A stretch of DNA of 64,000 nt from Butyriboletus loyo (lineage: Eukaryota > Basidiomycota > Agaricomycetes > Boletales > Boletaceae). Location: assembly GCA_038093515.1 (NCBI GenBank), contig JBBPSI010000003.1, positions 124,001 through 188,000 on the forward strand. Direction: 5' to 3'. Every line of letters begins with the position of its first letter. Position 1 is the stretch's first letter. Made by a program: the position numbers and the translations under genes. Below, in pieces: positions 1 to 10,959 of this stretch. Under the pieces are notes generated by a model. The model saw nothing but the letters and a program-made list of their open reading frames with translations, was not told the DNA's origin and made no database searches.

Positions 1-512
1 TACGCCGAGCTTATCTCTACGTTGCTCGCAACGAGACGTTACCCCCCCACGTTCGCCACCAAGCCCAGCTGCAACTCAACTCTTTCGGGAGGTACACTCA
101 TCCAACGTCCGTGGTCAACCGATGTACCGAGTCTGGGCGAGGACGGGGTGTTATGAGCGAATTTGGCCTTTGTAGGGTAGGTCTTTTGACTACCTCGTTC
201 GTTTGACTTGTTTTGCTTACCTGAGACGCCATAGTTTCAATTCCGGCTCAAGGCATTGAACAATGAGATACCAGGTGTCAGGAAAGCTTCCTGGTGATCG
301 TTCATATCGTTTCATTCTAGTGAGGATTGCGTGGTCCTCGAACAAAACAATGGATTTGACAGCACCTCGTCAGGCTTGCCACGAGTACTTCGCACTTCCT
401 CGACGCAGTCTGAGGGGATACATCACAACACGCAACTATATATATATTACTTATCCCTTTGAAAAGGTGGCTAGACTTTGGCTCATTAGAATACAGGGAA
501 CAAGACATTAAA
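1..512. other. No gene recognised; 3' flank of the bZIP gene
   Basis: Nothing with coding character was found on either strand. The only visible structure is a short TA-repeat tract near 437-447, just beyond the stop codon of the minus-strand bZIP gene. It probably holds that gene's 3' UTR and a spacer to a gene outside the window. Confidence 0.4.
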
Positions 513-2394
513 TTAAGAAGCGGGAGAGTCGCCCTGGGCACCGATATCGGACATCGAGAGCTCGTTCTCGCCTCGTTCTCGCCTCCAGCGGTTGCATATA
601 TTCAGCGTGCCATTCTCGACCAAGTACCTGTCGTCCGGAAAGATCAGCAACCACGATGATTACAAGCAGGATATTGTCCTAACGAGTATTTTCGTAACCA
701 CCATTCTGCCAACTCCCAATTACTGTGTGCAAGAACATCGTCGCCGTGTAACTTGATCGCCTTCTTGTAGTCAAAAATGCAATCCGTTAAGGAGAACTGG
801 CCTGCCAGAATATCAGTCTATCCATTCGCGGCACCGACCATGCCCCTACCTCGCAGTAGGATGATACGGTCCCTTAATCCAGGATGAACAATGCGGTCGA
901 TGGCACTTTCTGTTTTGTGTCAGGAGCCGTACGCTATTTGATAAAGACATAGAAACATGCCATGGTTGATTGTTCTGTTAGAGCCAATCGATCAGCAAAC
1001 GGACCCGGAATACCGGGTAGAAAGTGGGAAGTCTACCTTTGTACCAGCGTAGGGCGTAAGGAAGAGGGCAAGCAATAGGCACTATTTCTCATGTAATTCT
1101 CGAGGTGGTACCTAACAGGCGAGGTTGAGTTGCAAGCGGATATAACCCTGAGGCGTGTCGCATACCTGATGAGCTTGAAGGCTTCAATCTTTTTGGGATC
1201 TCGCAGCTCCATGGATGATGCTTCTTCATCGTCTGGTTCGTCATTCTGTGGGTTAGGAAGGATACGCTGTTGGGAGGTTACTGCCCCATTCTTGTTGGGC
1301 GGGTAAGGTAAAGAATTCGCTCCCTGGTCAACACCAATACCCATTGGCGGCATATATGACGAATATGTACTAGACGTCGAAGGGGTGGGATAATGTGTAG
1401 GGGTGCCGGAGGGTGTGGATCCCATGAAGACAGGCGAGCTCGCGTGACCATTACGGAGCACTTCTGAGAATATATTTTCTTGTGGAGATCGTGCGGCCGA
1501 AGGATATATCGAAGATGCCGATGGATGAAAGGGAGGAGGCACGGTGGAACTCACTGGCATAAGCAAGTGATAACTGTCGGGCCGCTCCGCAGTGTCACCA
1601 CTGAGAGTCCTAGATTTTTTGAGACGACCGGCGCTGGAAGCATCATCTTCAAGAGGCCGCTTTGACGTGCTGGATTGTGGACCCAACATCGATGACATTG
1701 CATTTGACGACTGCGATGTCTTTTGGGACTGCCTGCGTGTCTGAAAACTCTCCCAAGCGGTGTCTGTCTCCGCCTTGTCGAGGAAGGCAGTCCATTCGTG
1801 CAGCTCAAAGCCGAGTTTCTGCATCATACCACCGCCCCCTTCGGCGATAAACCCAGAAACACTCTTGAGTAAATTACGTAGAGTCAGGTTTTCAGCCATG
1901 AGGTCTGGGAACAGACATGAAGCCAACGTCAAGACACCAATGACATGATTACGGACCCCTGAGAATAGCTCGCAGATCGGTGAATACCTCATCCTGAGAG
2001 CCAGAAAGAAGCTCTACGCGAGCTTCGAGGTCACGTATCTAGGTGGACGCAACTACTCAGCGAGGAGTGGTCCAATTACCATGTCAGACAACGTACCCTT
2101 TGTTGTTTTCTGAGGCGAAATTCCCGCTGAGCTATGCGGTTCTGGTCTCTCCGAGCGGCTTGAGAACTTGAAAAAAATGAATCTCCGCGCATGATCAGGG
2201 GATGAGAGACTTACTTTGGATTTTTCTTTCTTCCTGGTTTTCCCGGGCCTATGCCTTGAGTATCTAGTTCGGTGTGAGACTGGATGTCATTGTCTGAATC
2301 CTACGTAGATCATTTGACAATATTATTATCATTACGCATTCAGAATGGTCACACTTACGAAGTCAGGCTGACTCGTTGGAGTGTCGTCAGGCAT
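513..2394 (-). CDS. bZIP transcription factor with C-terminal DUF3425 domain (Yap/Pap1-type basic region)
   Basis: Nine exons were joined by hand (transcript order): 2394-2359, 2300-2215, 2166-2097, 2038-1957, 1904-1166, 1111-1037, 905-850, 801-684, 627-513, giving about 458 residues. The basic region spans exons 2-3 and carries the NRIAQREFR signature, matching the NxxxQxxFR pattern of fungal AP-1-like factors; a short zipper follows in exon 4. A Ser/Pro-rich disordered middle fills exon 5. The C-terminal exons rebuild the DUF3425 pattern, including GLRDRIILLRG and a Trp-rich end with NRWRRERG. Frame and family motifs stay continuous over all eight introns, which supports the model. Role: nuclear, sequence-specific regulation, perhaps stress-related; the targets are unknown. 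Only DNA-binding ability is established by family. Confidence 0.85.
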
Positions 2395-3416
2395 AGCAGT
2401 GGCTGCTGTCAAAGAGTCAGTTTGTCAAAAAGTGAACGAGTATCGCCAGAAGCCGGTGTAGATGTCTTTGTTTTTTACGAGGTTGTCGATAAGTTGGTGG
2501 ACCACAGTTGGACGCTCGATGTCTGGTCCTTGCCGAGGTCGTCTGCCGTGCCGATGGCCGACGCAGCCATAAGCACAGCCACCGGCCATCTGCTGTTTCA
2601 GCCTCCGGTTAGTGTCCCCACTAGGAAGGAAAGGCGGCCCATCTTGCACAACCAACCGGCCGTACCCTCAATCGGTAGACTGTATCCACGGCCTGGCCAA
2701 TGTCGCGGACTGTCAGGGAGGCTCAGGGCTGTGCTCTTGGCCAGCGCTTCGTTATTGCTGTTCGTATCACAATATTTAACCCCACCTATCGCGACTTTGA
2801 TTGTGCTTTTCTAGCGCACGAGTTTCGAATGGGCTGACCGGATCCTCGAAATTTCAAAGCTTCGCGTTCATGATATATCTCTGCTGAGACGAACCTCTAG
2901 TCGGACCATGATCTTGGATAAATTGTCGTTCCCTTGTCAACATGTGTCAAACATCCAATGGCTGAAAACCCGAACTCTGGTCAGCAGGGTCAGGTCGTCC
3001 ACTGGGAACCGGCTATTTCGACAAGTATTATTCAACAACACGTACATCCTCGTCGCCTGTCCCCGTGATAGTCGATCAAGAATACACGGTGAGCTCCTGG
3101 AGTCCTGGAGGATAGACCTCTTGTGACACTGGTTCCTAGAACACTCCCAGGTCTCTCTTCCGTGACCTCATCCTTCTCCTGAATTTAGCGTGCATTGGCC
3201 GTGGCATCACGTACAAATAACGAACCGCGAAATTCAGACAACAAGCATGAATCCATTTCGCATTCCTCGACTAAACAAATTCCATTCCCGAAACAGTGTA
3301 TACTCGGATCAAACATTGTCTGCGTATTTATTCAAGTCTGTTAGTTCAAAGCAAACGTACGCCATAAACCAGTCAAGTCCACTCTACACTTTACATCGCA
3401 CTCCGCCCACTCTAAT
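2395..3416. other. Intergenic region between divergent bZIP and DUF6593 genes
   Basis: About 1 kb lies between two divergently transcribed start codons. The open frames here (for example 2284-2814 on the plus strand) lack recognisable motifs and overlap the bZIP first exons, so I treat them as chance. The region should contain both promoters; I saw no element I could name. Confidence 0.4.
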
Positions 3417-4150
3417 ATGGCCGAGTCCGACATTGTACTCCGCTTTGTTTCCAGCACCGATAGCAGCGCGGACATGCGTACGTTTCGCGTGTTGCAGGTG
3501 ATAGAAAATGCCGCGACCGAGTTGGAGGTCTACAGGGTATTTTTTTGCCCTCTTACTTTCTGCCTTGACACTGAAGTGCGCTTCCTCAGTTCTCGCATCC
3601 ATTAACTGGTCACTCTATGGGGACAACGACCTTTCATCGCAAGAATATGGACACCTTGGTATTCGAGACGGCAGGCTACATAGAATGGTTTTCTAGTTTC
3701 AACGCCACAGTGTGGTTTGGCGTGGACGAGGTAAATCGCGTCCTGTACTGTGTGCGTCCACCATGATTATTCTGGATTCTAGGTTCCTGTGAAGGACTTG
3801 CGCAAAACAAAGAACGGTAGCCAGTAAGTTCTTGATACCTCGAGTGAAGACGGTGTGCTGAGATGTGGTTGAGCAGATCAAGGCGGTTCAGGGCATCCGG
3901 AGTGGAGTACAAATGGAGACTCGGAGAAACTGGAAGTGACATGTCTGTGAGTGTCACTTTGCTTTCAGCGTCGTATAACTGCCAATACGAGCGTCGTGTT
4001 CAGTGTGTCGACTCAAGGGATAAGCACGTGGCAGTGTGGTCCGGAGATGATAGACAGCTCAAGGTTGCTCCCCGTTGCGTCGCCATCCTGGACCGCATTG
4101 TTGTAACCTGCTTTCTGAACCTTTGGTTCAAAAGGCTGGGGAAGTGGTGA
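3417..4150 (+). CDS. DUF6593 family protein (first of two in the window)
   Basis: The exons are 3417-3536, 3590-3730, 3783-3823, 3877-3946 and 4004-4150, giving about 172 residues. The translation shows the order typical of basidiomycete DUF6593 proteins: an N-terminal strand region, a GYIEWF segment, a later VEYKWRLG motif and a C-terminal hydrophobic ILDRIVVTCFL stretch. The last intron (3947-4003) is 57 nt with no in-frame stop, so its retention would add 19 residues. The function of the family is unknown; many members are small, soluble and expanded in Agaricomycetes. The assignment rests on motif order and on similarity in layout to the gene at 12448-13259. Confidence 0.6.
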
Positions 4151-5394
4151 GATCAGAGGTCTGCCTTTTTTTTTTTCACGAGCAAATCGTCACTTGGTAT
4201 GTCCCTAAATATATTGTACAGAATCGTAGCCAGTAGACTCCCCAATACTCCGTTTTAGATCGGGGCGAGCTTTAGAGAGTGCATGGTAATTATAGCGTAT
4301 ACTCCTATTTAGACATTACTAGGATTCGCACGCGTCGAGGTGTTGACGGTATATACTGAAGGTTGGCTAGACTCGAGGTTCATGTCATGTTTGATTCAAA
4401 CGCTCTTCCATCACGTTCATGGAAATGTATTGCCCCAAAAGAGACCTTTTCGTGTACTATACATTCGTACTCTGTTTCTGGCCTCAACGTATCCGGCTAA
4501 ACGTTGATTTGCAGGCCAGTAGAGTCGAATAGGCGATTGTAATGCAGAGCGACAATCTCAAGTGCCCGACAGGGACGGGAATGATCACCGTGCCTCGAAT
4601 TGCACCACTGATGGAGAGCTGAATGCATGTACCGGTAGAGGGAGGGGGGGCTTACTTCTTTTCGTCCTCTTCTTGTACATGATCCGGTGACCGCACTCTC
4701 GACAACGGATGGGTTCCCTCGATTTTATCTCATTTTTGGCGCCACAATCTTTGGGTGTTTGTCAGACGATACAACGGTGCCAGCATCAGGCGGCGGAGGC
4801 TACCTGCACAGATATATTCCATATCTTGACGGGGATTTGGGGCGAATACACCACCGCCAGATGTGTTTGGCTGGCTTGGCTGGTTCATGGCTGCTCGGAC
4901 CAAGTCGTGACACGTGACAATCGTGTGCTGCACTGCTCTCTATCATGGCGACGGTGCGTTGGGAATTACCGTAATCACGGCGCAGTGCTCGGTTGCCCAG
5001 CACGACAGTCCAGCAGAGAAACCATGTCCACCAAGTGCGTTTTTCCTCCCCTCTTCAGTGTCTTCACAGCCTTTAATTACCCGCTTCTCGTTCTTCTGTT
5101 TTTGTTTTTTTGTTTTTTTGTTTTCGTCGCAGGGCAATTCTCGACGCCCGGTTCCGAACCAGGACGGTAAAGCTGTGTCAATTGCCCCCAGCGAGGATGA
5201 TCACCTTGCCGACGAGTCTGGGCTCCTATTGTTAGCCGTGCAGGCTGGAGGACAACGCCTACAGTGGAAGGTGGATTTGACGACCGTTCATACGTGACAA
5301 CCGTGGGGCGTCTCCAAGGCGCCTCACTTATAACTATGCCCTCCCTCCAAGGCTGCCTGTACGACGACACACACCCATCCCCATTTCTACCCAA
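4151..5394. other. Intergenic region, low-complexity tracts only
   Basis: No gene is recognised. There are poly-T runs (near 4166-4177), a T/G tract at 5096-5125 and a short inverted repeat at 5132-5187. Open frames here are composition-driven and lack motifs. The region likely holds the 3' end of the DUF6593 transcript and the promoter of the gene at 5395. Confidence 0.4.
5096..5125. repeat. T/G-rich simple repeat
   Basis: A tract of T runs interrupted by single G bases lies upstream of the gene at 5395. Low-complexity tracts like this are common in fungal promoters, and nothing more can be said from sequence. Confidence 0.7.
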
Positions 5395-6068
5395 ATGGCC
5401 AGCGCACTCCCGTCTTTCATTGAACTCATGGCTTCTCTCGGTCTCGACAACGATGCAAAACCCTCTCCACCCCGCATCACCACATCCCGTTCTCGCTCAG
5501 GCTCCTGTTCTTCCATGTCCTCTCTTGGCAGTTCAAATCCAGGCTGCAGCCCAATATCATCATCCTTCGCTATATCGTCCGAATCCATCTCCCGAGACGT
5601 GGACGTAGAAAGGCGGCATGGCTCCTCTCGCCTGCGGGCTGTCCGGTTTTCACCTTATATTTCTCCAAGCGTGAGTACTCCCGAGCCTCACAACGACCCT
5701 TCTGAACGCCCATGTATAGTCTTCTGCCAGACAGAGCACCTCTACACTGGCCCCATCTGTTGAAGAGGTAGAAGAGAGACGGAAGGTGTGTCGATTACAC
5801 TTCCCACCGTGGTCCACAGATCTGATAGGTCTCTCCTCAGTCTGCCCCCCCACGCTTGTCCTCTTCACCAGCTCGAAACAGGCCTTCTCCCCTGCAATCG
5901 GCCAAGAATTCCCGGGAGCTACATGCGACCACTCCCATCTCGAGTTATGCTCGTCGTAGAACACCGCAGAATTCTCCGACAACGGCAACCTTCCCTCACC
6001 GAATACACGCTGATCGACCTGAAACTATTGTCCTACCATCCCTTTTGCCTGCTCCTATTTCTCATTAA
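5395..6068 (+). CDS. Small Ser/Pro/Arg-rich disordered protein, function unknown
   Basis: Three exons (5395-5670, 5720-5785, 5829-6068) give about 193 residues. The N-terminus, SALPSFIELMASLGLD, is the only segment that looks ordered (a short hydrophobic helix). The rest is rich in Ser, Pro and Arg and looks intrinsically disordered. All introns are phase 0 and use normal GT..AG ends. An upstream in-frame ATG is absent in this frame, so 5395 was chosen. I do not recognise the family; proteins with this kind of N-terminal helix followed by a Ser/Pro-rich tail are common unnamed entries in basidiomycetes. Gene call moderate, function open. Confidence 0.55.
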
Positions 6069-6301
6069 TGGATAGTGGTTTCTGCACAGATCATTCCTTG
6101 TCCTTGATCAAAAGACAATCTTCGAACCTATTCTCACTTGCGGCCGGTACCCGGTACACGCGTTCTTTACTTTCCTTGTCACGGACTAGTTGTGTATTCT
6201 ATTCTATGATCGTAGGACACTCATTTGTACACCATCAATAGCATACGTTCCTTACACATTCCGATATTCGGACATGGCAGTTCTTTCCCAAGTGCTCGAC
6301 G

Positions 6302-7529
6302 TCAGTCGTGATCATCTTCATTGCGACCGGGGCAATGTTTCTCCAGGTCACTATCATCCTCATACTTCGTCCCACACCAAAAACAATATGCATACTTATC
6401 TCGAAGGTATGTCAAGACCAAGCTCAGCCGATCTCGAGGCTATGTTGGCAAAGGTCAGCCTTCTACCAGGGACGGAGCATTACGGCATACCCCGAGACGA
6501 AAAAAATAAACAACCTCTTCGACCGTTTCTACCGAAATGTCCCGGGGCTCTTGTTGTGTTGCATTGTTCATCCCGTTGTAGTCGTTTGACACGTTATCGT
6601 CTTCGTCACCAGCAACGGGTTGCAGTGCATCTGCGCGCATCTGATCGCGCAAGCGAGTCGCGTCGTTACCTCTGCCAGAGGGTACAAGAGAGCTGCCTTG
6701 TGTATACTCCAAAACGGCGTCCATCAACCCCTTGGGAATGGAATCAACGTCGTTAGGGTTAATCCAGAGAACGTTGAACTAATGGGTGATGGCAAAACGA
6801 ATGAACATCCATCATAGTGCAGGACATGAACAAAACACTGACTGTGATTCCGGCCAGTTCATCAAGAGTCGCACAAGTCCGTTGTGCAGGCATCAGACGC
6901 GATTCCGCACGTTTCTCTTCGTATTCCCGACGATTGAAGTCCCGGAAGTTCACTTTACTGGCATCTTCGGCCATCCTTGCCATCTTTGCCAAACGATCGG
7001 AAGCACTGGGAGACCTCGTGCGCTTCCCTAATCCGATGCCTCTCTTGCCTACGACCAAGATGAAACAAAGCGTGCGATGATAGATGTATCATGACGAACC
7101 TGACCATTCATTCAGGAGGAGCGGCTCAGTTCTGTGTGTGGAATCTGATGATATATCCTGTCGTTCGCTGGGCTCTCTTGTGTCGCTTCCCGAGCGGGTG
7201 GGGGACGAGGTACCCTCATGGGTTGGCAAGCCTTCCTGCTGACCCAAAGATTCGCCCATCTTGAAACCCATCTTGAGCATGATCCCTAGTGCCTTGTTTT
7301 TTTCTCCCTCGTTGTCTTCTTCCGCCCGCTCAAAGAGGCTCTTACGAAGACCCTCTTCCCTGGATTCCTGTTCGCGCTGGCGACGACTCTTGAGTCGGTT
7401 CTCTTCATTCTTGATATGACTCTGCTTCAAGGACTCTTGCCGTCCTTGAGTGTATGTCTTTGGCTGAGAGGACGGCACAACAGCCTCGACAAGGAACCTG
7501 TCAGACAGATAGTCCTCCTCGTCTGACAT
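6302..7529 (-). CDS. G-patch / DUF4187 domain protein (GPATCH11-like)
   Basis: Exons in transcript order: 7529-7100, 7048-6843, 6778-6491, 6439-6302; about 353 residues. It begins MSDEEDYLSD, continues with a charged helical region (repeated KSRR/ESREEG), and has a G-patch-like stretch (MLKMGFKMGESLG, then after the first intron KRGIGLGKR). The C-terminal exon carries the DUF4187 signature: YCFWCGTKY followed by HCPGRNEDDHD and the stop. This order (G-patch, coiled charged region, C-terminal zinc-like DUF4187) is that of human GPATCH11 and fungal relatives. G-patch proteins usually bind RNA or activate DEAH helicases; GPATCH11 has been linked to kinetochores and splicing. The precise role here is inferred. 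An upstream ATG (MCCIM) is possible but less typical. Confidence 0.85.
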
Positions 7530-7846
7530 GATGCAACACAATCAAACGCAGGCAAGCAAACATCAGACGCTGACACCAATGAGCTTTCAGTGGACATGAA
7601 CGGGTCATCAATAGCCATGAAAGTACGTAGCAAGTCGCATATCAGGTTGACGAAAGCGACACTACAAGTTTGTAGAAGAAAACAGCACCAGACCGCCGAC
7701 ACGGAGAATGAATTACTTGACTCGTGAAAATCGCGGAAAACTTAGCAAAGGAACAATACTAAGTAACGAGAAGCTGGCACTGAAGTGCGTTAAATAAGAA
7801 TTTGAAGCCAAGAGAGGGATCTGGGGTTATGATCATATGAGCGCAT
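7530..7846. other. Intergenic, promoter of the GPATCH11-like gene and 3' flank of the RRM gene
   Basis: About 317 bases between the start of the G-patch gene and the stop of the two-RRM gene, both on the minus strand. No further gene or named element was seen. Confidence 0.4.
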
Positions 7847-8991
7847 TCAAACCGCGTCCACGTCTGTCTCGGGGCCGGCGTCATCAGCTTCCTCTTCCTT
7901 GGTGGCATTGACAGCGATCTTGACAGCAATGGCGCGGCCTCCAATTTCTTTGCCTTGGATTGCCTCGATGGCCTTCTGTTGTTCTTCTTCACTGCCAACG
8001 TCGACGAAGCCATAGCCTTTGCTTCTCCTCGGCTTCCCAAATTTCCTGCGAACCACGCGGGCAGAGACGACATCGATGCCGGCCTCGGTGAAGAGGGTGG
8101 ACAAACCCTCGTCATCGATGTTGAAGCCAAGGTTGGCGACGAACAGCATGGTCTTGGAGGGTTCGCCAACCGGGTCTTCACCGGCCGGGCGATGAAGACG
8201 TGGTGCTCTGGGCTTTCTTGCGCGGGGCTGTTTTTTGGCAGGGGTGTCGGTTGCATCTTCTTCGGCGGGTGCATCATTGGCCTCCTGGGGCGCCTCGCCT
8301 TCTGCAGGAGCAGTAGTCTTGTGCTTTGGCTTACGCTAAATGAGTGATGAGAAGGGCAGAAGATGAAGGATCAAACAAAGGAGACATACAATGGTATTTT
8401 TCTTCTTTTTCTTGGGCTTGGCTGCTTCGTCGGTACCGAGAGCAGCAGCGTTATCCGTCTTGACGTCGCCATTCGCCTCGGCCTCGGTGACTTCGCCAGG
8501 CACGGCCTTGGCACCGCGCCTGCCTGGACGTCTCTTGCCCTTTTTCTCCTTCTTCTCCTTGTCCTTTTGTTCGGCTGGCTTGGCAATCTCGACGATGACC
8601 TTGCGGCCATCGAGTTCCTGTCCGTCGAGGGACTCGACTGCCTTTTGGGCAGCCTCTGCGCTGGACACGGCGACAAAGCCATAACCTGCGGAGCGAGTAC
8701 CGCGCAGGATCACGTGTGCTGAGATGCTATGGAGGATGAGCGGGGGAGGGATGGGAGGCACACGATGGTAATTACATGTCGCTCTGTACGGGCGCAAAGA
8801 AAGTCTTCAGCCCTTCATCCGTGGTGGAGTACGCAAGATTTCCAGCGAAGATCTGGAAGGGATAGGATGAGGAAATGAGAGTACGGATCTGGGAGCAGTA
8901 CCTTGAAACCGGGTGCTTCTTCGATGAGAGGGTCTTGCGTAGCCGGAGGCACGCCGTTTTCAGTGACATGGGCGGCTTGGGCATCGGACAT
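7847..8991 (-). CDS. RNA-binding protein with two RRM domains
   Basis: Exons: 8991-8902, 8852-8776, 8726-8390, 8335-7847; about 330 residues. The first RRM starts in exon 2 with the RNP2-like IFAGNLAY and has the RNP1-like SAGYGFVAV in exon 3. A Lys/Glu-rich linker follows with a basic run (PKKKKKNT). The second RRM has LFVANLGF and SKGYGFVDV. The acidic N-terminus (SDAQAAHVTENG) and the Ala/Lys-rich tails look disordered. The layout fits small fungal two-RRM proteins acting in mRNA or rRNA metabolism; the exact orthologue is not certain (S. pombe Rnp24-like is one option). RNA binding is well supported by the two pairs of RNP motifs. Confidence 0.85.
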
Positions 8992-9331
8992 TTTGAGAGG
9001 GATGAACTGATGGAACTTTGGGGGGGGGATGAACGATGGATGAACCGATTCTTCGTGTCAAACTTGGAGGTTGAAGAAAAGAATGGTGCAGCGGGCACGC
9101 GGCCCTATTTGTATGAGATAATATATATCATTACGCAAACAAACACTCGGACTGCTCATGTTTCCATGACATTCAACATCAGCCGTGTCCATAATTCCTC
9201 GTCGTCGTCGTCGTCGCCGCCCGCGACATTAACAGTGGGTCCGTGCGAGATATTACGTAATGAAAGCCCATCGAATAAATCCCTCGTCGCTTTGACTACC
9301 TCTCTTGAATAGATACCACACTCGTTTCACC
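8992..9331. other. Divergent promoter region with a CGT microsatellite
   Basis: This lies between the divergent starts of the RRM gene (-) and the GH128 gene (+). It contains a short trinucleotide repeat (CGT, about 9199-9215). No other feature is recognised. Confidence 0.4.
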
Positions 9332-10632
9332 ATGGCTGCGACAAAGTTGCTCAGCCTCCTCGCACTCGCTTTTGTTGCCATCGTCGCTCTTTCGTCTGCC
9401 CCCCTCCATGTAAACGCTCTCGCCGCTGGTCGTTCCCAAGTCGCCCATCACGCTCACGACGCTGTTGCCAAGCGCAAGCGCAGCGACTCTTCCTCTCCCA
9501 GCTCATCCGGTCGTTGCATACCCAGGCCGTCTTCCTCCCTTGATTCTTTTCCTCCTCCCACCTCTATCCCAACCTCTACCCCCACTTCAACCACACCCCC
9601 TCCGGCCACTTCCACAACATCCTCCGCTGCTCCGAGCCCCACCTCTGGTGGAGGTAAAGGTTGTCTTGCCTGGGGCGGTGATGATTCGTTTTTGAGCAAC
9701 TACGCCTTTCCCGGCATCTCATAGTATGTATCGTCCTCCCTTCTTGGATCCGCTTGTTCCTCATCCCTCTAGTTTGTATACTTGGAGCTCGCTCTGCCCC
9801 GCGAATCTCTCTTCTGGAATCGAGTGTATGCCCATGCTCTGGGGTTATGATCAGATCGCTGAATTTAGTGCCACGGTCGTCGCTGGTTACGCCAACATTG
9901 CTATGGGTATGAATGAGTGAGTATGCTCGTGCTCCTCTTTTGTCCCATTCTTACCCGCGTTCTAGGCCCAACGAGCCCTCCCAATCGAATATCGCTCCTG
10001 CGGATGCTTGCGACATGTGGATGAAATACCTCAATCCTCTCCAATACCAGGGCTACGAGCTTGTCTCCCCTGCCTGCACAGACGATGATGCTGGCCTTAC
10101 CTGGTACCAGGAATTTTTCGCTGCTTGCAAACAAAATGCAGATTTTCATGTACGTCACATGTGCGGTAGTAACCAATCACATCATTTAAATTTTATTCCT
10201 AGGTTGACTTCGTCGCTTTCCACGCCTATACCACCAACGCTACTGATCTTATCAACTATGCCACCACGCTCCACAACACTTACAATCTGGACATTTTTCT
10301 CACCGAGTTTGCTGACCAGGTAACTGCCCACCTATTGCGTGACTTGGCGCGTCAACTAACTCGTTCCGCAGAACTTCAGTGGCACTGGCGGCCAAGCAAG
10401 CATGGATGATATTTGGAATTTTGCTGGACAGGTTACTCAATTTGCCGCGAGCACGCCATGGTTCAAGGCAGCTTGCCCCTTTGGTGAATATCCTTTCTTC
10501 CTCCATCCTATACCAACTCACGGGTTTTCAGGTGCCATGATGGACCTCCAAGGTGTCAACACCCTTAACTCTTTGATGGATTCTAACGGTGAACCCACCG
10601 ACCTGGCCAAATTCTACTTCGACAATTTATGA
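9332..10632 (+). CDS. Secreted glycoside hydrolase family 128 (Asl1-like, beta-1,3-glucan-active)
   Basis: Exons 9332-9723, 9773-9916, 9966-10149, 10203-10319, 10372-10483, 10532-10632; about 349 residues. An N-terminal hydrophobic segment (LLSLLALAFVAIVAL) looks like a signal peptide. A dibasic site (KRKR) and a Ser/Thr/Pro-rich linker (about residues 55-105) follow; the GH128 domain then starts at KGCLAWGG. Catalytic-type glutamates are visible in GMNEPN (split by intron 2) and in FLTEFADQ, in the positions expected for the acid/base and nucleophile of this TIM-barrel family. GH128 enzymes cleave beta-1,3-glucan; fungal members act on the cell wall. Secretion or wall anchoring through the linker is inferred. 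Confidence 0.88.
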
Positions 10633-10959
10633 GTATTTGTCTGTAGCCTGCGGAACATTCACTCTTATACACTCCGCTCCGTGGATGATTTTTCTTTCCA
10701 TTCCTTGCTTGCTACACTTTTTACTCGCGCTTTGTTTGTCGCGCTTCATGTCTTGTGCTAGATGCCTATGTTGCCGACGATGTAACTTGTTGAACAAGTG
10801 AATGAAAATTGTGATCATTTTGGGTATTTGCTGTTGGCGCCTTCTCCGTGAACAATGTCACAAGGTGTGGGGACGGAAGTGTATTCCCACTCGTTCCGTC
10901 GCATAAAAACAGAACACACCGAAAGTTAAACAGACACGCTATCTCACCTCTCAGTGGAA
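10633..10959. other. Intergenic spacer
   Basis: About 327 bases between two plus-strand genes. No coding feature was seen; it should hold the GH128 3' UTR and the promoter of the next gene. Confidence 0.4.

Noticed and set aside
2284..2814. 176-residue plus-strand open frame
   Set aside because: It overlaps the first exons of the bZIP gene on the other strand, has no motif and shows no gene-like composition.
4709..5170. 153-residue plus-strand open frame with a hydrophobic end
   Set aside because: The hydrophobic part is only the translation of T-rich repeats; no splice partners or family motifs were seen.
5132..5187. Possible tRNA (acceptor-like stem with a GGTTC-like loop)
   Set aside because: Only 56 bases lie between the stem ends, there is no D-arm and no anticodon arm, so it cannot be a tRNA.
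6190..6756. 188-residue plus-strand open frame
   Set aside because: It is the antisense of the DUF4187 and last exons of the GPATCH11-like gene, whose minus-strand reading carries clear motifs.
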